From assembly GCA_900757485.1 (NCBI GenBank), contig CAAEOA010000005.1:1-5698 (forward strand): DNA of 5,698 nt, in the 5' to 3' direction. The translations under genes and the position numbers were made by a program. Origin of the DNA: Oscillospiraceae bacterium (GTDB lineage: Bacteria > Bacillota > Clostridia > Oscillospirales > Ruminococcaceae). Within the stretch, counting starts at the first letter, position 1. Each line of letters begins with the position of its first letter. The notes under the pieces are model-generated. The model was given only the letters and a program-made list of their open reading frames with translations, made no database searches and had not been told where the DNA came from. Below are positions 1 to 5,597 of this stretch, piece by piece.

Positions 1-1541
1 CTGAAGATGCTTCACGAGCCGGCCGAGGCAGTGAAGTCGATATATATTCTTGTATGTATCCGAGCATTGAAGATTTAGAAAAATGGTGTGCAGATCAGCA
101 GATAAATCAGCCTGTTTTTCTTTGCGAATATGCCCATGCCATGGGGAATGGTCCCGGCGGTATATGGGATTATTGGGAACATATCTATGCACATAAAAAA
201 CTGATAGGAGGCTGCATTTGGGAGTGGGCAGATCATACTGTTGTCGAAAACGGCACACAGAAATACGGTGGAGATTTTGAGGGTGAACTGACGCATGACG
301 GTAATTTTTGTTGTGACGGAATGGTGTTCGCGGATCGTTCTGTCAAGCCGGGCACTATGGAAATCAGAAACACATATGCTCCTTTCCGTATTTGTTGGGT
401 AGATGATGTGCTTCGCATACACAATTGTTATGATTTTTCTGCTTTTACCGATCGCTCTTTTGCCGTCACTTTTACTTGCGACGGTAATGTAATAGAGAAG
501 CAAACGGTTTCCGCCAACACCGCTCCAAAAGATTATTTTGATATTCCGCTGAAAACGGAACTTCCGAAATGCTGTCGATTAGGATGTTATGCCGCTGTCA
601 CGATGTATGACGCTCAACAAGAGGAATGTGGTACACTGCAGGTCGCTTTGCCGGTTCCGTTAGAACTTGAAGAAGTCGAAAAATCTCCTTTGGTGTTAAA
701 AGAGGATGAGTTTGCGGTGGTTGCAGAGGGAGACAAATTTCGATATGTGTTTTCAAAGCAACTGGGAAATTTTATTAGCATAGTAATTAACGGGACGGAG
801 CAGCTATTGGAACCGGTCAGCTTAACATATTGGCGTGCCTGTACCGATAATGACAGGAGAATGCAAGCATTATGGAATCATGTGGATGTATGGCAAGGCG
901 AAAATTTAGATTGTGTCTTTTGCCATGTTTATAATACGCAGGTAAACGACCATGTCATAACTGTTAATGCTTCTGCTGCGGGCGTTTCGCGGCAACCGTT
1001 TTTTAGATATACATTGACGCTCTCCTTTTTTACCGACGGAGATGTTAAGGTGAAATTAGATGGTAAGATTCGCGATAATGTTGTTTGGCTGCCGCGACTG
1101 GGATTTGATTTTAAACTGCCGTATCATTGCGACCATTTTCGCTATTTTGGAAACGGACCGCAGGAAAGCTATGCTGACATGGTACATCATGGCTTAGTAG
1201 ATTGGCATGAAAGTACGGCAGATGCAGAGTATGTTCCGTACGTATATCCGCAGGAACATGGTAACCATACGGATGTAAAATGTCTGGAATTATATGAATC
1301 ATTGCGATTTGATGCGGACACACAGATGGAAATAGCAGTGTTGCATCACAGCAGAAAACAAATTTACAATGCTTGCCATACAGACGACTTGGTGCATTCG
1401 GACGGAACATATGTCAGAATAGACTATAAGATGTCCGGAATCGGGACCGGTGCCTGCGGACCTCTAACAGAAGAAAAATACCGTCTGGTTGAAAAAGAGA
1501 TTAGGTTCGGTTTTACGATGGGATTAGTTGATGCTCATTGA
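1..1541 (+). CDS. lacZ: Beta-galactosidase (GH2, LacZ type), C-terminal part, cut by the window start
   Basis: This enzyme hydrolyses terminal beta-galactosides such as lactose, presumably in the cytoplasm since no signal is visible. The open frame runs in from the left edge with its first full codon at 3, so the ATG at 54 is internal: the 17 codons before it continue the homology. About 512 residues are visible. LCEYAHAMGN at nt 120-149 is the GH2 active-site block, and its Glu (nt 126-128) corresponds to the catalytic nucleophile (E537 in E. coli LacZ). WEWADH and the CDGMVFADR stretch follow as in LacZ. FGNGPQESY, starting at nt 1146, and the PYVYPQEHGN block belong to the C-terminal beta-sandwich (small-chain) domain. 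About 470 residues follow the nucleophile, against 486 in E. coli, so this end is complete. The acid/base Glu lies upstream of the window. The frame is intact to TGA at 1539-1541. The family is certain; the physiological substrate could be another beta-galactoside. Confidence 0.95.
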   Translation, partial: EDASRAGRGSEVDIYSCMYPSIEDLEKWCADQQINQPVFLCEYAHAMGNGPGGIWDYWEHIYAHKKLIGGCIWEWADHTVVENGTQKYGGDFEGELTHDGNFCCDGMVFADRSVKPGTMEIRNTYAPFRICWVDDVLRIHNCYDFSAFTDRSFAVTFTCDGNVIEKQTVSANTAPKDYFDIPLKTELPKCCRLGCYAAVTMYDAQQEECGTLQVALPVPLELEEVEKSPLVLKEDEFAVVAEGDKFRYVFSKQLGNFISIVINGTEQLLEPVSLTYWRACTDNDRRMQALWNHVDVWQGENLDCVFCHVYNTQVNDHVITVNASAAGVSRQPFFRYTLTLSFFTDGDVKVKLDGKIRDNVVWLPRLGFDFKLPYHCDHFRYFGNGPQESYADMVHHGLVDWHESTADAEYVPYVYPQEHGNHTDVKCLELYESLRFDADTQMEIAVLHHSRKQIYNACHTDDLVHSDGTYVRIDYKMSGIGTGACGPLTEEKYRLVEKEIRFGFTMGLVDAH

Positions 1542-1652
1542 ACAATGTGTAAACAGTAATAGCAAAGTTTTTGGGGTGCATAATTAACAAATAAAATTCC
1601 GTTTGAGAAACGGGCTGTATAAAAATGAAACAGATACGACACTTTCAGAGTT

Positions 1653-1682
1653 TTGATTACTTACTGTTTTAAATTGTAGAAT
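1653..1682 (+). promoter_or_regulatory. Possible sigma-A-type promoter
   Basis: TTGATT (1653-1658) and TAGAAT (1677-1682) are separated by 18 bp, each one or two bases from the -35/-10 consensus. The pair sits 32 bp upstream of a small frame that has its own ribosome binding site. The background is AT-rich, so chance matches are common and the call is tentative. Confidence 0.35.
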
Positions 1683-1714
1683 CAATTAAAAAACATACGA
1701 GGAAGTGACAGCGA

Positions 1715-1822
1715 ATGGGGATAGGAATGAGTATAATCATAAAAATACTGATTATTACAGTGTATTTACTGGATGTGATTTTGTACTGTAATAATGAAGT
1801 CCCCCATAATCTTTTAATGTAG
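1715..1822 (+). CDS. Possible 35-residue hydrophobic peptide, family not recognised
   Basis: The frame starts with ATG at 1715 and stops with TAG at 1820-1822. GAGGAAG at 1699-1705 gives a usable ribosome binding site 9 nt upstream. Residues 5-25 are almost entirely Ile, Leu, Val, Met and Tyr with one Lys, so the product would be a single membrane-spanning peptide with a short polar tail (CNNEVPHNLLM). A promoter-like pair lies upstream and a strong terminator 44 nt downstream, so it could form a monocistronic unit. I recognise no family. Short hydrophobic frames of this type include type I toxins, small membrane regulators and pure chance; nothing here separates them. The segment could instead be an untranslated small RNA. 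Confidence 0.3.
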   Translation: MGIGMSIIIKILIITVYLLDVILYCNNEVPHNLLM

Positions 1823-1865
1823 GTAAAGATAAAAAGCTGTTTTACGTACTATCATTGCAGTATTA

Positions 1866-1913
1866 AAAACAGGCATTCAGTTAGAGATTTTTCTCAAACT
1901 GAATGCCTGTTTT
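1866..1913 (+). terminator. Strong hairpin terminator, possibly bidirectional
   Basis: Two 21-nt arms (1866-1886 and 1893-1913) pair with one mismatch around a 6-nt loop (ATTTTT). The stem is flanked by AAAA on the left and TTTT on the right, so it reads as a terminator on either strand. It would end transcription from the beta-galactosidase or small-peptide side and insulate the sigma-factor gene to its right. Confidence 0.75.
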
Positions 1914-1963
1914 GCTTTATTCTGCAATAAATCTGGAACAATTCCACATTGCCGTAGTCCGCC

Positions 1964-2002
1964 CCAATCAATCGTTTTGAAAACTCAAAAATGATTGATT
2001 GG
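1964..2002 (+). promoter_or_regulatory. Leader hairpin overlapping the sigma-factor ribosome binding site
   Basis: CCAATCAATC (1964-1973) pairs perfectly with GATTGATTGG (1993-2002). Inside it TTTTGA (1975-1980) pairs with TCAAAA (1985-1990) around an AAAC loop, leaving only a small internal bulge, so 16 pairs in all. The last two paired bases are the first two G of the GGAGG ribosome binding site (2001-2005) of the gene starting at 2014. The structure could partly hide the site and modulate translation. Its stability is plain from sequence; a regulatory role is inference. Confidence 0.5.
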
Positions 2003-2013
2003 AGGAAAAGGTT

Positions 2014-2487
2014 ATGGATGTTAGTCATCCGAAAAGACGGAAAGATAAGGATAACCCGTATACCATACATTCAACTGAGAACGGACAGTATGTATCTTTT
2101 AAAGATGGACAAGGCCTGCTTCATTATTTGAAAGTAGACAAGTCTTTGTATACGCTGTTCAATCAGTTTGAATTGGAGGATAAATCATATCTTAACTTTT
2201 TTGACCGGTATATCGAGCATTCGGAACTTACAGAATCTTCACTTAACGAACGAGCAATGAACAAAGCAGAAATGGTGGAAGAGATTGTTTGTTGTAAAAT
2301 CTGTAATGAGCGGTTGTATCATGCAATTGCTGCACTGCCTGAAACACAGCGTCGCAGGCTTGTTCGATATTATTTCTACAACCTGACATATGAACAAATT
2401 GCAGAGCTGGAAAGGTGCACTCCTATGCCTATTAAACGATCAATTGACAGAGCAGTAAAAAAATTAAGAAATTTTTTTGCAAAATAG
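2014..2487 (+). CDS. Sigma-70 family (region 4-like) regulator of an integrative element
   Basis: This 157-residue protein resembles the small sigma-70-like proteins carried by clostridial conjugative and mobilizable elements, where they are thought to control element transcription. The start is ATG 2014, because GGAGGA (2001-2006) sits 7 nt before it; the upstream in-frame TTG at 1999 overlaps that site and is rejected. Residues 1-60 hold a basic N-terminus (PKRRKDKDNPY) and a beta-rich part (YVSFKDGQG). Residues 101-157 (LPETQRRRLVRYYF, then LTYEQIAELE and MPIKRSIDRAVKKL) form the region-4 helix-turn-helix that contacts the -35 element. Region 2, needed for -10 recognition, is absent, so it is unlikely to act as a full sigma factor alone and may be a region-4-type transcription activator. 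A leader hairpin precedes it and a terminator follows 23 nt after the stop, so it looks monocistronic. Family call strong, exact role uncertain. Confidence 0.85.
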   Translation: MDVSHPKRRKDKDNPYTIHSTENGQYVSFKDGQGLLHYLKVDKSLYTLFNQFELEDKSYLNFFDRYIEHSELTESSLNERAMNKAEMVEEIVCCKICNERLYHAIAALPETQRRRLVRYYFYNLTYEQIAELERCTPMPIKRSIDRAVKKLRNFFAK

Positions 2488-2510
2488 GGGCTATATTTTG
2501 CCTCTAACTG

Positions 2511-2557
2511 AGGAAACAGGTGAAGGGATAATTTCTCTTCGCCTGTTTCCTTTTTTT
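2511..2557 (+). terminator. Rho-independent terminator of the sigma-factor gene
   Basis: AGGAAACAGGTGAAG (2511-2525) pairs with CTTCGCCTGTTTCCT (2537-2551) through 15 pairs including one G-U, around an 11-nt loop, and runs into seven T (2551-2557). It lies 23 nt after the TAG at 2485-2487, the usual place for a gene terminator. Confidence 0.85.
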
Positions 2558-2578
2558 GTGGATGACAGGTTTTGTAGC

Positions 2579-2870
2579 TTGACAACTGAATATACCATTT
2601 ATCAGATACTTTCCTGTTGCCGTTGGAAAAACCAGCAAGCCATTTTAACGACTGCGCCATGACACTGCTTGATAGTCGAGCGAAAAACAGTTGGTTATTG
2701 GTATTGGGTAGCTCCCAGTACGGCGATGATAGGCAATAGGGATAATGATACTCCTGTCCAGTCACAGTTTGCAGGCAATGAGGGCAGTTCGGGGAGAACC
2801 TCGGGAGGGTTGAAATACCCGTGATGTCGGTACGCTACCGGCAGTCTGATAAATGCCGTGACCACGGAAA
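2579..2870 (+). ncRNA. Gene-less GC-rich stem-loop region, candidate structured RNA of the element
   Basis: From about 2560 to 2880 there is no gene with a ribosome binding site, yet GC rises to roughly 43-57% per 60-base line (about 27% just after 3120). A TTGACA at 2579-2584 could be a -35, though no good -10 follows at normal spacing. Local hairpins are frequent: GTTGG/CCAGC around AAAAA near 2622-2636; TGGG/CCCA around TAGCT near 2705-2717; GTCGGTA/TACCGGC (2826-2832 with 2836-2842); CCGT/ACGG (2856-2859 with 2864-2867). A 10-bp GC stem at 2915-2948 may belong to the same structure. From memory, similar sequence follows this sigma gene in related elements, but I match it to no named RNA family. 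It could alternatively be untranslated leader of the TnpW-like gene or decayed coding DNA. Strand is assumed from the flanking genes. Confidence 0.35.
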
Positions 2871-2914
2871 TTGAGAATAAATATGGTCAAATACAAAACG
2901 ATTGATTAAAATGA

Positions 2915-2948
2915 AGGCGGCGGTCTGTCTAAAAACAAACCGCCGCCT
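2915..2948 (+). promoter_or_regulatory. GC-rich 10-bp hairpin upstream of the TnpW-like gene
   Basis: AGGCGGCGGT (2915-2924) and ACCGCCGCCT (2939-2948) pair perfectly around a 14-nt loop. The stem ends 21 nt before the ATG at 2970 and just before the ribosome binding site. No run of T follows, only TGTTATT, so it is a poor terminator. It may be a leader structure, an attenuator or the 3' end of the stem-loop region upstream. Confidence 0.55.
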
Positions 2949-2969
2949 GTTATTAAAGAGGGAAAGAAA

Positions 2970-3140
2970 ATGAAAGAAATAGATGTTAATGATAAAATGC
3001 AAATAGATAGAGAAGTCGGTGGATGCAAAGTTCACATTACTTTTGAAGAACAAACCAATCCGACTGTGGTAAAAAATGTGATTTATGCATTAACCGATGT
3101 TTTTGAGAAAAGAGTCATGCTGAATAAAGGACTGATTTAA
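2970..3140 (+). CDS. TnpW-like small transposon protein
   Basis: This 56-residue protein has a good ribosome binding site (GAGGGA, 2958-2963) 6-7 nt before its ATG. Residues 13-25 (DREVGGCKVHITF) resemble the opening of TnpW, the small protein of Tn4451-type elements, which typically shows an R-x-IGGT-x-Y-x-V-x-V-x-F pattern. The rest (NPTVVKNVIYALTDVFEKRV) would form one helix with hydrophobic spacing. It has no membrane segment or signal. The role of TnpW is not established; its usual company is a TnpX-type serine recombinase, and one is encoded downstream on the same strand. The match is short and made by eye, so this could be an unrelated element protein. That it is a real gene is more secure than its name. 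Confidence 0.6.
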   Translation: MKEIDVNDKMQIDREVGGCKVHITFEEQTNPTVVKNVIYALTDVFEKRVMLNKGLI

Positions 3141-3141
3141 T

Positions 3142-3378
3142 TTATTTTTGGTAGAGATGTTTCATTGCTTGTATTGTCAATTCACTTTGTGAGGAAGCAA
3201 GTAATTTCTCAAAAAGTGAAATCTTTTGGGTAACGGCTTGACGCTCGTATAATACGCTTTCAATTTGATGAACAAGAATATCACGAGACTATCTGTTTTT
3301 CTTTAATCTAATCTTACATGGAGAATTATAATTTTTACAACACACAAGAAGTACTCCACTTTTCTTAGTGAGTGCCCC
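3142..3378 (-). pseudogene. Decayed gene remnant of unknown family
   Basis: On the reverse strand one frame stays protein-like from 3378 down to TAA at 3142-3144, broken only by TAG at 3289-3291. The first part (29 codons) contains LLVCCKNYNSPCKI, a cysteine cluster that could be half of a zinc knuckle. The second part (48 codons) reads as a charged helix (HQIESVLYERQAVTQKISLFEKLL). No start codon or ribosome binding site is visible, and the frame is closed upstream by TAA at 3379-3381. It ends two bases after the TnpW-like gene, convergently. I do not recognise the family, and a chance open frame remains possible given the AT-rich sequence. Confidence 0.35.
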
Positions 3379-3389
3379 TTATGTGTTAT

Positions 3390-3818
3390 TTATTTAAGAT
3401 ATTTTCTATTATCAGATTCCTGCAGAACAGATATTTGATAGATTGCGATTTGATTTAATTTTACGAGTCTTTCTGTCTGGGGAATCTGTTCATTGATTAA
3501 CACTGCATTAATATTTTCCAAATTTGAAAGACATATCAATTCATTCATACTGGCATAGTCTCTGATATTGCCCTTTAAATCGGGATGCTCCTCTCGCCAC
3601 TGTTTAGCAGTCTTACCAAACAAGGCAACATTCAAAACATCTGCTTCATCTGCATATACAACCGAAACCTGTCTTGTGGTAAGTTTGTCAGGTATGAGGT
3701 TGTTTTTAATTGCATCGGTATGTATGCGATAGTTTATCTTTGCCAGCTCGCGTTTCACTGACCATCCCAACTGTTTTTGTTCTTCGGTCTTTAATCTTTG
3801 AAATTCTTTTACTAGACA
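3390..3818 (-). pseudogene. KilA-N-type DNA-binding protein, C-terminal half only
   Basis: The reverse-strand open stretch has 142 codons and starts directly after an in-frame TAA (3819-3821). It reads CLVKEFQRLKTEEQKQLGW, then SVKRELAKINYRIHTDA, ADEADVLNVALFGKTAKQW and GNIRDYASMNELICLSNLE. These blocks match the conserved C-terminal region of KilA-N-domain proteins common in phages and clostridial elements, which from memory are about 270-280 residues long. The N-terminal KilA-N DNA-binding domain should lie at higher coordinates, but the frame is closed and the sequence there no longer matches; it runs instead into the recombinase leader. A TTG at 3768-3770 could start a 126-residue product, but it lies mid-homology without a ribosome binding site. 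I read it as a 5'-deleted pseudogene. The downstream half is intact, so the loss may be fairly recent. Confidence 0.75.
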
Positions 3819-3871
3819 TTAGAAAGCTCTTGTGATATGCTTTGTGGCAAGGGGATGTCCATGTATCTTGA
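3815..3871 (+). pseudogene. Possible C-terminal tail of a lost forward-strand gene
   Basis: The forward frame from 3815 reads DIRKLL, a TGA (3833-3835), then YALWQGDVHVS and a TGA (3869-3871), 60 nt before the recombinase start. The second part looks like a real protein terminus, and I recall similar endings on small proteins encoded just upstream of recombinases in related elements. It begins where the reverse-strand KilA-N homology stops (about 3818), which would fit a deletion joint. The stretch is very short, so the call is weak. Confidence 0.25.
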
Positions 3872-3920
3872 CAAGTGAATACGGATTTTGTCACACTTGC
3901 ATATCGAAATAAAGATATGT

Positions 3921-3936
3921 GAGGATAATTACCATG
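3921..3936 (+). promoter_or_regulatory. Ribosome binding site that sets the recombinase start
   Basis: GAGG at 3921-3924 lies 9 nt before ATG 3934. An in-frame GTG at 3919 overlaps this site, so the ATG is the better start; it also gives the typical N-terminus MKRVYTLYRVST. Confidence 0.7.
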
Positions 3937-5418
3937 AAAAGAGTATATACGTTGTATCGAGTGTCCACAAAAGGTCAGGTGGATAAGGATGATATTCCGA
4001 TGCAGAAAACAGCATGTCATGAGTTTGCAGAGCGACAAGACGCTTGGGTTATCAGCAAAGAATTTTATGAAAAGGGAATATCAGGCTATAAGGTGTCAGC
4101 TGATGACCGGGATGCAATACAGGATATTAAAGCGGCAGCTGAAAAACATGAGTTTGATATATTGCTGGTCTTTATGTTCGATAGACTTGGCAGACGGCAG
4201 AATGAAACACCGTTTGTAGTAGAATGGTTTGTAGGACAGGGAATAGAAGTGTGGAGCACACAGGAAGGTCAGCAGAGGTTTGATAATGAAGCAGATTATC
4301 TTGTGAACTATATGCGGTTTTGGCAGGCGGGCGGAGAAAGCCGAAAAACTTCAACGCGGGTAAAAACCAGACTGCATCAATTGACCGAAGAAGGCAATTA
4401 TACCGGCGGGGCAGTGCCACTTGGATATGACTTGGTTAAAAGCGGTCAAGTCAATAAAAAGGGAAAAGAATTACTGAAGATTGTAATTAATGAAGAAACA
4501 GCAAAATATGTTCGCATGATTTTTGATATGACGGTTAAAAACGGATATGGCTCTTATCGAATGGCAAAGCATTTGAATGAACTTGGCGTAAAAACGATGA
4601 ATGGCAGTGCTTTCCAATGTAATACCATTAATCGGATATTAAAGAATAAGATGTACTGTGGATATTTGCATAACGGAGACGCTTTCTCACAGAAAATAGA
4701 CGAACTTCAAATTATTGACGAAGGATTGTTTCAACAGACGCAATATATATTGGAACAGCGTTCACGTGACGATCAAAAGAAACAACATATCGCACAAAAT
4801 ACGAAAGGTCAGACCTTGTTGTCAGGAAATATTTACTGTGCAAGTTGCGGTGCTAAAATGAATGCCACCAGTTATGCGGATCAAAATATTCGTAAAGATG
4901 GGACAGTTCACCGAGTTCGCAAACAACGATATGTTTGCACAGGAAAGATGAGAAACAATGCATCCTGCGACGGTCAAGTAGCCTATGTAGCTACAAAAGT
5001 AGATAAGGCTGTCAAAGACCTTGTTTGTGAATATCTTACCAGAATAAAAACAACACCGAAAAATGTTGCTTTGGAGAGAAAGTATGCAATAGAAATCAGC
5101 GAGCGCAAAACAGTCCGAAAAAAGCTTGAGGCTGACAATGAAAAACTGAAAAGCAAGCTGAAAGGACTGACAGACGAAATAGCGAACGCTCTTGCCGGTG
5201 AAAGTAAGTTTACAATTGATACGCTCTCTATGGCGATAGAGTCATCAAAAGAACAGATTCGAATCAATGAGCAAAAACTAACAGACATGGAGTTTGAAAT
5301 ACTGGATCAGGAGGGAGCAATGAAACGGCTTGATTACTACTATGAGCAGTTTCAAAGCTGGGCAAACGAATTCCAATCGGCTACAATGGAACAGAAAAAG
5401 ATGATTATTTGTCAGTAA
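3934..5418 (+). CDS. Large serine recombinase (TnpX-like), truncated by a premature stop
   Basis: This site-specific recombinase would cut and rejoin att sites to excise and integrate the element. With Met at 3934 it has 494 residues. Residues 1-145 are the resolvase domain: YRVST carries the nucleophile Ser11, and DRLGR (83-87) holds conserved active-site residues. Residues 158-280 form the recombinase DNA-binding domain (GGAVPLGY, FQCNTINRILKNKMYCGY). A zinc ribbon follows with Cys302, Cys305, Cys335 and Cys345. A long coiled coil (about 378-470) precedes the C-terminal FQSWANEF block (DUF4368-like). The TAA at 5416-5418 falls directly after MIICQ, where relatives usually continue with Leu. 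In-frame translation beyond it gives 26 codons ending at TGA 5497-5499 with the expected RGYELNIRFHMNYEQF tail. So the family is certain, but the product lacks its last 27 residues and may be impaired. Confidence 0.92.
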   Translation: MKRVYTLYRVSTKGQVDKDDIPMQKTACHEFAERQDAWVISKEFYEKGISGYKVSADDRDAIQDIKAAAEKHEFDILLVFMFDRLGRRQNETPFVVEWFVGQGIEVWSTQEGQQRFDNEADYLVNYMRFWQAGGESRKTSTRVKTRLHQLTEEGNYTGGAVPLGYDLVKSGQVNKKGKELLKIVINEETAKYVRMIFDMTVKNGYGSYRMAKHLNELGVKTMNGSAFQCNTINRILKNKMYCGYLHNGDAFSQKIDELQIIDEGLFQQTQYILEQRSRDDQKKQHIAQNTKGQTLLSGNIYCASCGAKMNATSYADQNIRKDGTVHRVRKQRYVCTGKMRNNASCDGQVAYVATKVDKAVKDLVCEYLTRIKTTPKNVALERKYAIEISERKTVRKKLEADNEKLKSKLKGLTDEIANALAGESKFTIDTLSMAIESSKEQIRINEQKLTDMEFEILDQEGAMKRLDYYYEQFQSWANEFQSATMEQKKMIICQ

Positions 5419-5499
5419 ATATCCAGAATAGAATTCAAAAGAGGATATGAATTGAACATCAGGTTTCATATGAATTATGAACAATTTTTCATGGTATGA
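5416..5499 (+). pseudogene. Orphaned 3' tail of the recombinase gene
   Basis: In the recombinase frame, after TAA 5416-5418, the codons read ISRIEFKRGYELNIRF then HMNYEQFFMV and stop at TGA 5497-5499. Intact relatives end with a closely similar segment (ICQLI, then a short charged stretch, RGYEL and M-x-Y-x-QF). A single base change, such as TTA (Leu) to TAA, explains the break. The tail has not drifted, so the mutation is recent, or it is a base-calling error, or the stop is read through. Confidence 0.8.
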
Positions 5500-5503
5500 G
5501 TGA

Positions 5504-5557
5504 CGATAGGCTATTGCAAAGGAGCACATATACATGTGCAAGATTTCAAGCCTATTG
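5504..5557. repeat. Nested inverted repeat after the recombinase gene
   Basis: An outer 9-bp stem (5504-5512 with 5549-5557, one G-T pair) encloses a perfect 6-bp stem, GCACAT/ATGTGC (5524-5529 with 5534-5539, 4-nt loop). It starts 5 bp after the restored recombinase stop and 41 bp before the sortase-like frame, where an element end or att site could lie. No run of T follows, so it is not a standard terminator. The 5500-5597 stretch otherwise holds only a 26-codon frame from ATG 5534 with AAAGGAG upstream, which I do not support as a gene. Confidence 0.4.
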
Positions 5558-5597
5558 AGCGAAAAAATCCGTAGTTTACATGTACATTCGGTAGAGC

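Noticed and set aside
54..56. ATG as the start of the beta-galactosidase frame
   Set aside because: The frame continues without a stop to the window edge and the upstream codons fit the LacZ alignment; the catalytic domain needs several hundred more residues upstream.
1111..1410. 99-codon reverse-strand open frame inside the beta-galactosidase gene
   Set aside because: Shadow of a clearly conserved coding frame; no ribosome binding site or recognisable family.
1599..1613. CCGTTT-GAG-AAACGG hairpin after the beta-galactosidase
   Set aside because: Only 6 bp and followed by no T run on the forward strand; at best a weak reverse-strand terminator with no gene to serve.
1999..2013. TTG start adding five residues to the sigma-like protein
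   Set aside because: It overlaps the GGAGG ribosome binding site that serves ATG 2014.
2376..2765. 129-codon reverse-strand open frame over the end of the sigma-like gene and its terminator
   Set aside because: It crosses a real gene, a strong terminator and the stem-loop region, and its translation resembles no protein family.
2726..2824. A 32-codon frame (MIGNRDNDTPVQSQF and on) inside the stem-loop region
   Set aside because: No ribosome binding site precedes it; the surrounding frames and hairpins fit a non-coding region better. It should be rechecked if the region proves conserved at protein level.
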